From positions 186,001 through 250,000 of the forward strand of contig NZ_QGKL01000029.1 of the NCBI RefSeq assembly GCF_003172895.1: 64,000 nucleotides of DNA. Direction: 5' to 3'. Below the pieces are notes generated by a model. The model worked only from the letters and a program-made list of their open reading frames with translations. It had not been told where the DNA came from and ran no database searches. Shown here piece by piece: positions 19,001 to 26,990 of this stretch (positions within the stretch are counted from its first letter, which is position 1; every line of letters begins with the position of its first letter). Source of the stretch: Leucothrix arctica (GTDB lineage Bacteria > Pseudomonadota > Gammaproteobacteria > Thiotrichales > Thiotrichaceae). A program made the position numbers and the translations under genes.

Positions 19001-19439
19001 CAACCGCCTGAACGAAGCCGTTGGCCTCGGCTAGTCGCTCTTTACCAAATAGGGATTTGATATAACCAAACTTAGCTGGCGAATAAATCGCAGACTGCAC
19101 AGCTAGTAAGAAAGTCATGGCAAACGATGCCCAAAACCAGCCCATCGCATAACACACGGTGATTGCAATGGTTAGGCCAACAGCAGCCCAAGCCGAGACT
19201 CTCATCACCTTGTTTTTAGGATATTTATCCGCTATAAAGCCGGCGGTACTGAACATAAGTATGAACGGGAGGAGAATGAGCGCATTTACTATCGCGGTTA
19301 AGTAAACCTGATAGCTGTCGTCGTATACCTTGAATAGGGTGTTTTGAATAACAATTTTATGACCCAGATCAACCACGGTATTAAGGAACACCGCGATTAA
19401 AAAGGGGATCGCACCAACGACCTTTAGTAACTTACTCAT
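15978..19439 (-). CDS. aas: LplT-Aas fusion: lysophospholipid transporter and 2-acyl-GPE acyltransferase/acyl-ACP synthetase
   Basis: 1153 residues in three parts: an MFS transporter (about 1-400, LplT-like, flips lysophospholipids inward), a PlsC acyltransferase (about 430-620, HX4D motif as NHVSWID), and an AMP-binding acyl-ACP synthetase (about 650-1150, P-loop SSGSEGAPKG, then YGATETAPV and SGDKGHLDDDG). In E. coli lplT (397 residues) and aas (719) are adjacent genes; here they are one chain of the summed length. The enzyme re-acylates lysophosphatidylethanolamine with acyl-ACP to repair the inner membrane. The ATG at 19439 is preferred over the GTG two codons upstream. All three active sites look intact. 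Confidence 0.92.
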   Translation of the reverse strand: MSKLLKVVGAIPFLIAVFLNTVVDLGHKIVIQNTLFKVYDDSYQVYLTAIVNALILLPFILMFSTAGFIADKYPKNKVMRVSAWAAVGLTIAITVCYAMGWFWASFAMTFLLAVQSAIYSPAKFGYIKSLFGKERLAEANGFVQAVAIIGILVGTLIFSILFETWFPAGTTDKGFILRSLVPVGFILIATSIFELVMMYRLPQLDELKADYQFDFKSLTSGAMTRKNLKDALSNKVIFLSIIGLTVFWSIGQVMLAAFPAFLKAETGETNTIVIQAILAMSGVGIAIGSTIAARMSKNYIETGLVPIGAAGVALGLFILPTLSSKVFMGLDFMFIGIMGGIFIVPLNSLIQYHAKENNLGRVLAANNLVQNLGMLFFLLVTVAFAKANIASSQLLLFISAVAVAGFSFTVYKLPQSLVRFILTYFMNMKYKVAVEGMKNIPANGGVLLLGNHVSWIDWAIVQLASPRPVRFVMIRNIYERWYLKWFFQLFGSIPIESGPASSKSLDRVAELLNNGEVVCLFPEGTLSRTGHLGEFKRGYEKAAKLANDDVVIVPFYLRGLWGSQFSRSSEKLRSNQVKGMRRELLVSFGARLSKDTPATILKRRVFDLSISSWKSYSESLQTLPNAWIDTVKSVGGEMALADTMSEPLSAIKAFTASAAFSRKISKLSPEQNIGLLLPTSSGGVIANMAGLLAGKTLVNLNYTSSTQALASAIEQAEIKTVYTSARFIKKLEQRGVDLSTVLEKTHVVYLEELKKEISKLEMVSTLIGTAVLPARVLKWIFCRSNNPKATAAILFSSGSEGAPKGIELSHENIIANLKQVAEVLNADGDDVIMASLPLFHAFGLTATQFLPLVEGLPMVCHADPTDGFGVAKAVAKYRATVMFGTSTFLRLYSRDRKIKPLMFDSLRLVVAGAEKLSPDVREAFKMKFSKDVYEGYGATETAPVASVNLPDALDLNNWNVQLGGKRGTVGMPLPGSSFKIVDPATLEELTAKEDGMILIGGPQVMKGYLNDPEKTSKVIHDIEGVRWYVSGDKGHLDDDGFLVIVDRYSRFAKLGGEMISLSEVEATIQEYLGDEAADVIAMNVPDDKKGEKVVLLDNSGLELKTLRQAMLDKSVNPLLIPAKIIQVETLPKLGSGKTDFVKAKALALSHLES

Positions 19440-19582
19440 GACCACTTTGCCTGCTTAGATTAACTGCTTAAAAGCATAGTGAGCAAGTGGTGATTATTTC
19501 TCAACTTTATTCGATAAAGTTGAAATTGAGCGTACTAGAAGTATTATATATTGATACCTTAGCGTTTCATGTCACGATAAGT

Positions 19583-20557
19583 CTATTTGAATAGATTATC
19601 TAGGTCGCCTTTGATAGAGTTTACAACCGCACGACTTGGTCGCTTTGCAGCCTCTTTGCTTGAAGCAGTAACTACCTTTTTTTGCACCTTAGTCACTGCT
19701 TTGACTTGCTGTTTAGCAACCTTAACGTTTGCAGCCGCTTTCTTTGAGGTTTTCTCAACACGCACTGGTGACTCTTTAGTTTTTGCAACAATCTCTTTTT
19801 CGCTAGGTAGTTGTTCTACAGCTTCAGCAATCGACTTAGTAAGAAACACATCAAGTACATCCGCTTGCTCCTCAACCTCGTCACCTTGCATATCAAACTC
19901 TAACACCACGTCAAGCGCCGGAACGTTAAGCTCACTCTTAACTGCTTCAACTGCTTCAACTGCTTCAACTGCTTCAACTGCTTCAACTGCTTCAACTGCT
20001 TCAACTGCTTCAACTGCTTCAACTGCTTCAACTGCTTCAACTGCTTCAACTGCTTCAACTGCTTCAACTGCTTCAACTGCTTCAACTGCTTCAACTGCTT
20101 CAACTGCTTCAACTGCTTCAACTGCTTCAACTGCTTCAACTGCTTCAACTGCTTCAACAAGCGTATCCGGAGTTGATTTGGTTTCAAGTCTTTTATATGC
20201 AGTTGCAGGCTCTATTATTGGCATTGTAATTAAAGCATCAGGCTCAATAACCTTTAGCTCATCAGCCACTGCCACTAAGGCTTCACCCTCAATAATTCCT
20301 TGAATTAATCCCAAAGGACTTTCTATATTATGCTTACCCGCAAGCGGCAGCCACACAAGTGCGTACAAAGCCCCGCTTAGTACAAGTAGTGTAACCAGCA
20401 CGAGTGGCCACTTAAATAGTTTACGTATAACCGTTGAGATACCATTTCCCTCAGCAAAGAAATCTTGATCAAGAGGCGATTGTCTCTTCTCTTCGATCAA
20501 TGACTCGAAAGGGTTATTTCCACCCTCCAAACCATTTAACTTATTTATAGTCTTCAA
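19583..20557 (-). CDS. Membrane protein with an (EAV)24 repeat tract
   Basis: 324 residues in the present repeat state. A cytoplasmic N-terminus of about 50 residues precedes one membrane span (about 52-73, LVLVTLLVLSGALYALVWLP). After a stretch of about 60 residues comes a tract of 24 Glu-Ala-Val repeats, then an acidic region and a Lys/Ala/Val-rich C-terminus ending GDLDNLFK. No enzymatic motif is visible. The repeat would give a long acidic helix acting as a spacer, as in TonB-like or cell-wall-spanning linkers. The frame is chosen because it gives a membrane anchor and unique sequence on both sides. Function unknown. Confidence 0.7.
   Translation of the reverse strand: MKTINKLNGLEGGNNPFESLIEEKRQSPLDQDFFAEGNGISTVIRKLFKWPLVLVTLLVLSGALYALVWLPLAGKHNIESPLGLIQGIIEGEALVAVADELKVIEPDALITMPIIEPATAYKRLETKSTPDTLVEAVEAVEAVEAVEAVEAVEAVEAVEAVEAVEAVEAVEAVEAVEAVEAVEAVEAVEAVEAVEAVEAVEAVEAVKSELNVPALDVVLEFDMQGDEVEEQADVLDVFLTKSIAEAVEQLPSEKEIVAKTKESPVRVEKTSKKAAANVKVAKQQVKAVTKVQKKVVTASSKEAAKRPSRAVVNSIKGDLDNLFK
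19941..20156. repeat. Minisatellite: 24 perfect tandem copies of a 9-bp unit
   Basis: The unit ACTGCTTCA (plus strand) is repeated 24 times with no mismatch over 216 bases. On the coding (minus) strand it reads GAA GCA GTT, Glu-Ala-Val. Perfect identity, including third codon positions, implies recent expansion by slippage. Because the unit is a multiple of three, copy-number change alters protein length without breaking the frame. Confidence 0.98.
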
Positions 20558-20746
20558 AGTTATCCCCTATAAAGACCGCATTGGCTTTATTTTAATACAT
20601 TTAGTGTAGTTAACCCTAAGCATTCTTAGCTGATCATCATGACAAATGACCTAAAGTACGCGACCAAACAACAAGTACGAATAAAGCCTTCTCTATCCAC
20701 GATCCAGCAGTGATAATAAAAGTTACCTCGATATGGGCTGATAGAC

Positions 20747-22108
20747 ATGAGTAATGACATCAAACAAAGCGTTTCTAAGAAAGGAATCTGGGGATGGATG
20801 CTATTTGACTGGGCGGCCCAACCTTTTCATACGCTAATTCTTACCTTTATATTTGCACCCTACTTCACCAGTCAAGTGGCCAACAATGACATTATTGGTC
20901 AAAGCTATTGGGGTTACGCAATTGGCATTACAGGGATTTTAATCGCCTTGCTTTCACCAATACTCGGCGCCTTGGCCGATACAACAGGCCCAAGAAAACC
21001 ATGGATTTTTGGTTTTGCCATCATCGGCTGTATCGCGTCATTTTGCCTTTGGTATATTCCACCACAGGCAGACACCAGCACCATGATTTGGGGCTTGATA
21101 GCCATAGGCTTTGCCCTACTTGGCTTTGAGTTTTCAGCCGTGTTTAACAACGCCATGATGCCCGACCTTGTTCCAAGAGAAGAACTAGGAAAACTCTCAG
21201 GTAGCAGCTGGGCACTCGGTTATATTGGCGGCCTTTTTTGCTTGGTACTTATGCTGGGTTTCATGGTTGGAGATACAGAAACAGGCAAAACCCTGCTCGG
21301 CTTCTCACCTATATTTGGACTAGATTCGGCAAGTTCAGAAGGCGATAGAGCCAGTGGCCCCCTCACCGCAATCTGGCTCGCTATCTTTATCATCCCGCTA
21401 TTGTTATTTACCCCAGACAAAAGCAGAGTAACTAGCCACTCCGGTGCAATTCGCAAGAGCTTAACAAGTCTAAAAAACACACTACGCTCCCTGCCAAAAC
21501 AAAAAAGCCTCACCTCATTTTTACTCTCTAGCATGCTGTACCGAGATGCACTTAATGGCCTCTATGCCTTCGGTGGAATCTATGCAGCGGGCATATTGCA
21601 ATGGTCGATTATTCAAATAGGGATCTTTGGCATAGTCGCCAATATCGCTGGTGCAGTTGGCGCATGGTTTGGCGGAAAAATGGACGCCCGATTTGGCTCG
21701 AAAACGGTTGTGACCTATTGCGTCTGGTTGCTAATTTTTGCCAGCGTCATCATAGTCAGCACCGACCAACAGCATGTTTTATGGTTAAACGTGGCTGACG
21801 AAGCAGGACAAACAAACCTACCGAATATTGTATTTTATCTATGTGGAGCCATCATTGGAGCCGCAGGTGGCTCACTTCAAGCCTCATCTCGCACGCTGAT
21901 GGTTGATCAAGCAGATCCGAATAAAATGGGTGAGGCATTTGGTCTATATGCACTATCAGGCCGAGCAACTAGCTTTATAGCCCCAATATCTATCGCCTTC
22001 TTTACCAGCTTATTCGCCAGCCAACGCATAGGTATAACACCTGTTATTGGGCTATTTGTCCTCTCACTATTTTTACTGCCTATGGTTCACTCGCGCTTAA
22101 CGAAATAA
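20747..22108 (+). CDS. MFS transporter, UMF1 (Atg22-like) family
   Basis: 453 residues with about 11-12 membrane helices. The start WGWMLFDWAAQPFHTLILTF is the hallmark of the UMF1/Atg22-like family, and the cytoplasmic loop GALADTTGPRKPW matches the MFS loop between helices 2 and 3. The DAxFGSK pattern recurs in the second half (KMDARFGSKT). Fungal Atg22 exports amino acids from vacuoles; bacterial substrates are not established. Single gene, divergent from the EAV-repeat gene. Confidence 0.88.
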   Translation: MSNDIKQSVSKKGIWGWMLFDWAAQPFHTLILTFIFAPYFTSQVANNDIIGQSYWGYAIGITGILIALLSPILGALADTTGPRKPWIFGFAIIGCIASFCLWYIPPQADTSTMIWGLIAIGFALLGFEFSAVFNNAMMPDLVPREELGKLSGSSWALGYIGGLFCLVLMLGFMVGDTETGKTLLGFSPIFGLDSASSEGDRASGPLTAIWLAIFIIPLLLFTPDKSRVTSHSGAIRKSLTSLKNTLRSLPKQKSLTSFLLSSMLYRDALNGLYAFGGIYAAGILQWSIIQIGIFGIVANIAGAVGAWFGGKMDARFGSKTVVTYCVWLLIFASVIIVSTDQQHVLWLNVADEAGQTNLPNIVFYLCGAIIGAAGGSLQASSRTLMVDQADPNKMGEAFGLYALSGRATSFIAPISIAFFTSLFASQRIGITPVIGLFVLSLFLLPMVHSRLTK

Positions 22109-22196
22109 ACGGTATAACATCAGCGAGGAACTTTTTTTAAACATAAAGCCTCCAAGTACCACTAGATTTAACTAACAATAATAAAGGCAGACTATT

Positions 22197-22985
22197 GTGC
22201 AACTTTCCTTAAACAAGCTCTTCGTAATAACCGCTAGCTACTTACTTTTGAACACTGCTGCGATAGCAAACCCACCAGCACTGCTCGCAATGAACCAGCC
22301 AATTGCTCACGACGCATCAATCACCGACAGTTTTTTAATGGGAAAATACACGGCAAGCAAGCGCGGTGATTTTGTCAAAATAAGCACACGTTATGCCTCT
22401 AGAAGTGGCATGTATATGCAAAGCCTTCCGTATGACGCTTTTAAAGCGATGTACAACGACGCTAAAAGTAGTGGCGTTAACCTAAAAATCATTTCGGCGA
22501 CTCGCAGCTTCTATCACCAAAAATCCATTTGGGAAGCTAAGTGGATGGGAAAACGTAACGTCGGCAACATTAAAAATGCAGCACGCAGTATAAAGAACCA
22601 CCAACAACGTGCGGTAAAGATTTTAGAGTACAGCTCAATGCCAGGAAGCTCCCGCCATCACTGGGGGACAGACGTTGATTTGAATGCATTTACCAATAAA
22701 TACTTTGCCTCAGGACAAGGCAAGAAGACCTACGACTGGTTAGTGAAAAATGCCGCACGTTATGGATTTTGTCAGCCATATACGGCTAAAAGCCAAAGAC
22801 GCGCCACAGGTTATAACGAGGAAAAATGGCACTGGTCGTTTCAACCACTATCACATCAGTATACTCAGCAAGCCCAACTGCGCTTAACTGACAAGAGCTT
22901 TACAGGCTTTGCAGGCTCAAGTACCGCAACACGTATCGGCATTATCAACAAATACGTACTGGGTATTGAGCCAAGCTGCAAATAA
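22197..22985 (+). CDS. VanY-like D-Ala-D-Ala carboxypeptidase (M15B)
   Basis: 262 residues, GTG start with AAAGG about ten bases upstream and a signal peptide ending TAAIANP. LAS-type zinc peptidase: SRHHWGTDVDL supplies His154 and Asp161, and EKWHWSF supplies Glu199 (catalytic) and His202 (zinc); the substrate-binding SATRSFYHQ is present. It should trim D-Ala from peptidoglycan stem peptides in the periplasm. No vancomycin-resistance genes accompany it, so this is a housekeeping cell-wall enzyme. Confidence 0.88.
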   Translation: MQLSLNKLFVITASYLLLNTAAIANPPALLAMNQPIAHDASITDSFLMGKYTASKRGDFVKISTRYASRSGMYMQSLPYDAFKAMYNDAKSSGVNLKIISATRSFYHQKSIWEAKWMGKRNVGNIKNAARSIKNHQQRAVKILEYSSMPGSSRHHWGTDVDLNAFTNKYFASGQGKKTYDWLVKNAARYGFCQPYTAKSQRRATGYNEEKWHWSFQPLSHQYTQQAQLRLTDKSFTGFAGSSTATRIGIINKYVLGIEPSCK

Positions 22986-22994
22986 GCTAAACCC

Positions 22995-24476
22995 TTATTG
23001 TTTGAGAACTAATTTTTGGGTGGGAGCTTTCTTCCACTCATCAATTTCAGCAGAGTGTGCTTTTTGAATACGGTACTTTTTCAGAAGCTCCGCTTGCTCA
23101 GACTGTGCACTTTCACGGTCAATAGCAATCTGATAGCCATTCTCATTTTCAAGCAAGATGACAGGAGCCGCATCTTTAGACAGTAACTCGTAGAACCCTT
23201 TAAAGTTCTTAAACGTCTTACCGTTTACCTTATTAATCACCGTATAAACACTGTCATGAAAACCTCGATTAGACGATGAAGCCAATACTTGGCTAACCAC
23301 TATTTCATCTTCTTGAAGGTCATCTTTTGTCTGTAGGTACTCTTCTTTACTCAAACACGGTGCCGCTAGCGCTTTAGCCACAAGAACAAACCCACCAAAG
23401 ATAATGTAACGCGGGTCTTGGTCAAAAATAAAGGCTGACTCTAAGGTCTTAGTCAGTGGGATTTTCACCGTCATCGCCTCACCGTCACGTACCAAACCCA
23501 ACTCAACAGACTCACCAACTAGGTGAAGCTGCACAAAATGTTCGAAGTCGACACGCTTACGCTGGCTCGTCATCACCATGCCATTATTTTCTATTTTCTT
23601 ACCATCGATACTGCTAATAATATCGCCTTTTTTCAGGAACTTATCTGTCGGCGTATTGAAGCAAACTTTGCTCACCAAAACCCCTGACTGCTTTTCCTTT
23701 AAGTTATAACCTTTACGCAACGCTGGACTCACCAATCGTTGAAAGCCTGCTGATAACTCAGGAAAACCATCATAATGGCCGTCTTCCATATCCGCTAAAA
23801 AGCGATTCAAAATAGTGACCGGAATCATGTAGCCAATATTATCCTCACGATTTCGCGACTGCATCACAATACCAACCACCTTCTCATCAACTAGTGCCGG
23901 CCCACCGCTATTTCCGGGGTTAATCGCCGCATCGACTTGAATCGCTTGAAAGTTCAGGTAACTGTGCACATACGTCTGATGCTCTATACGAGAAATAATA
24001 CCCTTGGTGATACTCAATGCTTGACCACCCACAGGGTAACCATAAACCGTCACTTCTTGATGAATTTCTGGTAGGTCGCCCAACTCTAACGGCTTAATAC
24101 TTTTAAACACTTCGGGGTCTTTTAGCTTAAGAATAGCCAAATCAACTTCATGAGCAATAGCGATGACCTCTGCTTCAAATCGCTTTGAGTCACCGTCACG
24201 CTGAACTTCGATAAAAGTATGTTTTTCAACGACATGTGCATTAGTGATAATACGACCACCGTCTAATACAAAGCCTGACCCAGAGCCGGATATCGTACTA
24301 GAACTCCACGGTGCACGAATATTATCTGACTTAGATGTTGCGTAAATCATGACGACTGAATCGGATAGACGATAACTATCCTCTGCCTCAGATGCTGCCA
24401 AGGCTGTATTCATGATCCCCAACATGAATACGATACAAAAAACGCTTAAGGTATTTCTTACACTGACTTGCTTCAT
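22995..24476 (-). CDS. Deg-like periplasmic serine protease with PDZ domains
   Basis: 493 residues: signal peptide (cleaved near ALAAS), a trypsin-like domain with the triad His81 (TNAHVV), Asp112 (EVDLAIL) and Ser190 (NPGNSGGP), then a PDZ domain (about 255-350) and a second PDZ-like region (about 355-480). It resembles the Deg9-type proteases (large second PDZ) more than classical DegP/DegQ (about 450-475 residues). The likely role is periplasmic protein quality control. It follows the LysM gene by 178 bases on the same strand but probably has its own promoter. Its stop lies nine bases from that of the convergent peptidase. Confidence 0.88.
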   Translation of the reverse strand: MKQVSVRNTLSVFCIVFMLGIMNTALAASEAEDSYRLSDSVVMIYATSKSDNIRAPWSSSTISGSGSGFVLDGGRIITNAHVVEKHTFIEVQRDGDSKRFEAEVIAIAHEVDLAILKLKDPEVFKSIKPLELGDLPEIHQEVTVYGYPVGGQALSITKGIISRIEHQTYVHSYLNFQAIQVDAAINPGNSGGPALVDEKVVGIVMQSRNREDNIGYMIPVTILNRFLADMEDGHYDGFPELSAGFQRLVSPALRKGYNLKEKQSGVLVSKVCFNTPTDKFLKKGDIISSIDGKKIENNGMVMTSQRKRVDFEHFVQLHLVGESVELGLVRDGEAMTVKIPLTKTLESAFIFDQDPRYIIFGGFVLVAKALAAPCLSKEEYLQTKDDLQEDEIVVSQVLASSSNRGFHDSVYTVINKVNGKTFKNFKGFYELLSKDAAPVILLENENGYQIAIDRESAQSEQAELLKKYRIQKAHSAEIDEWKKAPTQKLVLKQ

Positions 24477-24654
24477 AGCTGCCCCCCTTCAACTGCCTAA
24501 TATTTATTTTATTTCAATAACTTAGGCAGTAACTTTGTTTAATTTAAGATCAGTATACTACTATGATCAAAAAAAGATCATAGATAAATATAACGCCTAC
24601 TAACCTGTAATAACAAAGAAAAATATCAGCATGAGGGGCATTTTTTCTGAAGAC

Positions 24655-25137
24655 TTATTCGGGCAATTTAAGCACAGTGCCTTCTGGGATAACATTGATG
24701 TCCTTAATCACATCTTTGTTATATTCATAAATATCCAAATAGCGACGGCCATTTTCTGGACCATAGATACGCTTTGCCACACTAGAGAGTGACTCATTAG
24801 GCAGCAACACAGTAGTTAGTGGCACGGTGCGTGTTACTACTGGAGGCGTAAATGGCTTACCTGTTATTTCTTCCATCGTAAGACTGACAGCTTCACGAAT
24901 CTCTTCGATAGGCTTACCCGCGTGCAAAGCCTCGCTCACAACCTTTTCCAAGCTCATACTCAGAAGCTCAGGCTTTGACTTATCCAGCATATTCAACTTT
25001 GTAAGCACACCAACGGCAACCGTTTGGGTAAGCTGTTGAATATGACTAGGGTCCACGGGTTTTGACATGACCGGCGTGAGGCATACTGAGCTTACCAATA
25101 CGATATTTAAAAGTTTAATCAATGCGTTATTAGACAT
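24655..25137 (-). CDS. Secreted LysM-like protein
   Basis: 160 residues: signal peptide (MSNNALIKLLNIVLVSSV, cleaved near VMSKP), a helical middle (about 30-100) and a C-terminal LysM-like domain (about 108-160: LPNESLSSVAKRIYGPENGRRYLDIYEYN, ending IPEGTVLKLPE). LysM binds peptidoglycan. It is the last gene of the GTPase/roadblock/receptor operon, 50 bases after the receptor gene, so it may couple that system to the cell wall. Confidence 0.75.
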   Translation of the reverse strand: MSNNALIKLLNIVLVSSVCLTPVMSKPVDPSHIQQLTQTVAVGVLTKLNMLDKSKPELLSMSLEKVVSEALHAGKPIEEIREAVSLTMEEITGKPFTPPVVTRTVPLTTVLLPNESLSSVAKRIYGPENGRRYLDIYEYNKDVIKDINVIPEGTVLKLPE

Positions 25138-25187
25138 GTCTACATCCTTGTAAGGCTAATCTATTACAATAATGAAGGTTGTTGTAA

Positions 25188-26303
25188 CTACACCTTCCGT
25201 GACCTCTTCATCAAAATGACCATCGACTTTCTTAACAACTCCATCGCTTGCGACAAGTCACCAATTTCATTCTTAGTCTCTGTTTTAATCGGCGTTTCAA
25301 GATCACCCTGACTAAAGTTTTTCACTTTTTCAGTTAACCGCAGCAATGGTTCTGATAAAGAATTGGATAGAATCATAGCAAATATAAAACTCAAAAATAA
25401 GCACACTGTAACAATAATCAGTGAAATTGATAAATAATCTCGCACAGACTTAAATAGTGCTGACTTTGGAGCGACGCTAACGAGGTGACCTAACACGCCT
25501 TTTTTATCACCCAAAGAAACCGACATTATCAGGCTAACCTCATCCTCATTAGCGACTGATTCATCAGTGAAGATATTCAATCTAGACTCAGTCGTCTCAG
25601 ACGATAAATTACCGTCCTTACCTTGAGTGTAAATATAGCCTTGTGGGTCAGAAAATAGAGTGCGCCACCCCTGCTCAGTCGTTGAAACTGCTTGCGTAAT
25701 TAAGTAGTCAGCATCAAGGTTTAATACCAGCACGCCTTGTGATCGACCATCCGCAGTCTTAACAGTACTAGCGTAATGCATCGTCGACACGTTAGGAGAG
25801 ATTACTTCACCACTATCACGGCTTAGTTCAATCGGTGAAATATAGATATCACCCTTGCCTAGCACCAATGCCTCAGGAAAATAACGCTCGCCACTCTGAT
25901 CCATTAAATCACCCTTGTCAGATAAGCTTTTTGCTAGGCCATTTTGGCGCTCTATATAAATTACTTCATGCCCTGCCATATCCAACAAACGAATCGATGA
26001 ATAAATGGGTTGTTGCTGTGCAAATAGCTCTAGCGCATTACTAAGCCCCACTAATGGCTGTTGCTTAGCCATATAAAGCTGCATTATTTTTGACTCACGC
26101 AGAAATAATAAGTCCCGCTCGGCATTACTCAGTAGTGTTTCTATATGCTGCTGGGTTCTGGCCAAGTGGTTTTGCTGATCCTTTAAGGCAGCTTCACGCA
26201 GTGCTTCCGATGTTGTGTAAAAACTGTAACCGCCAATTAATAACACTGGCAGTAACGTTAACAACATCATGGTAAATAATATTTTGTTACGGATATTTTT
26301 CAT
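25188..26303 (-). CDS. Cache-HAMP receptor without output domain
   Basis: 371 residues: span 1 (about 9-28), periplasmic double-Cache sensor (about 35-280; VLVLNLDADYLI and EVIYIERQNG are typical of the fold), span 2 (about 290-315), and a HAMP domain (about 312-362, SEPLLRLTEKVKNFSQGDLE). The chain stops right after HAMP: there is no kinase, methyl-accepting, GGDEF or phosphatase domain. Signal output must therefore go through another protein, most simply the GTPase/roadblock proteins encoded upstream in the same operon (18-base gap). A truncated chemoreceptor is possible, but the intact operon argues against decay. Confidence 0.85.
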   Translation of the reverse strand: MKNIRNKILFTMMLLTLLPVLLIGGYSFYTTSEALREAALKDQQNHLARTQQHIETLLSNAERDLLFLRESKIMQLYMAKQQPLVGLSNALELFAQQQPIYSSIRLLDMAGHEVIYIERQNGLAKSLSDKGDLMDQSGERYFPEALVLGKGDIYISPIELSRDSGEVISPNVSTMHYASTVKTADGRSQGVLVLNLDADYLITQAVSTTEQGWRTLFSDPQGYIYTQGKDGNLSSETTESRLNIFTDESVANEDEVSLIMSVSLGDKKGVLGHLVSVAPKSALFKSVRDYLSISLIIVTVCLFLSFIFAMILSNSLSEPLLRLTEKVKNFSQGDLETPIKTETKNEIGDLSQAMELLRKSMVILMKRSRKV

Positions 26304-26321
26304 TATTGTATGTAATTCCTT

Positions 26322-26963
26322 TTACATCGCTGGTGGGAGAACTCCAGCTGCTTTTGTAGAAAATGCTTGTCGCTCTTGAGGTGAATCCAATTCAGCCTCC
26401 AGTAACGCCAATAAATACGGCAAGTTTTGAGCGCGCTGCACATAAGTTTGCTTCCATGTATCAATAGCATCCTCAACCAAAATCTCTGCAGCTGGGCCCA
26501 AAAAACCAGTCAATATTTTGGTGTAGCTATTAAACACAGGTCTCAACGACTCCTCTGTCGGCACGGCTGACACAGTCGTTGACTGACTAGCAGATAGAAT
26601 TGCTAGGCGGTCTAACTCCGCTTGTTCTTGTTGTACCAGCTGCTTAATACTTTCTGAGGCTGACTTAACGCCCATACTCATCATTGGAAAGTTAATTTTC
26701 TTCTCAGTCATTAACAACGCGATATAACCAGAGTGCAATCGAAAGCCGGCAAGATAACCACTATCTACGCCAATAAAGATCTCATTATGTGTCTTTCCTA
26801 TTGCCTCAGCAGCCGAAAATATTTGAGCGATGACGACACTGCTCTTTATTAAAGATGCTTGTTGCGCCTTTGTTAGGCCGCTGTAAATTAGCTTCCCTTG
26901 CTTATAGATTGCAGCATGACGTACCCCTTTTAAGGCGCACAACGAATCGACAATTACTTGCAT
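26322..26963 (-). CDS. Roadblock-like protein with a C-terminal helical domain
   Basis: 213 residues. The first 100 residues have the roadblock/LC7 strand-helix pattern (VRHAAIYKQGKLIYSG, then IFIGVDSGYLAGFRL). After a linker, residues 140-205 form a helical domain with FLGPAAEILVEDAI, which resembles the GPIA-type domain (DUF8082-like) seen at the ends of bacterial kinases and cyclases; this is from memory and unverified. Roadblock proteins regulate small GTPases such as MglA. It lies 27 bases after the GTPase-roadblock gene, its likely partner. Confidence 0.68.
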   Translation of the reverse strand: MQVIVDSLCALKGVRHAAIYKQGKLIYSGLTKAQQASLIKSSVVIAQIFSAAEAIGKTHNEIFIGVDSGYLAGFRLHSGYIALLMTEKKINFPMMSMGVKSASESIKQLVQQEQAELDRLAILSASQSTTVSAVPTEESLRPVFNSYTKILTGFLGPAAEILVEDAIDTWKQTYVQRAQNLPYLLALLEAELDSPQERQAFSTKAAGVLPPAM

Positions 26964-26990
26964 TTTATAGTGTGCCCTTTGAATAAGTTG

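Noticed and set aside
19941-20156. Repeat array as a CRISPR
   Set aside because: The unit is 9 bases with no spacers, and no cas gene is nearby. It is a minisatellite.
19587-20303. Long open frames through the repeat on the plus strand (Ser-Thr-Ala repeat) and in another minus frame (Lys-Gln-Leu repeat)
   Set aside because: The 9-bp repeat has no stop in several frames, so these frames exist automatically. Only the 19583-20557 frame has a membrane anchor and sensible unique sequence on both sides.
25188-26303. Truncated chemoreceptor pseudogene
   Set aside because: The sensor, both spans and HAMP are intact, spacing to neighbours is tight, and no leftover signalling-domain sequence lies between it and the LysM gene.
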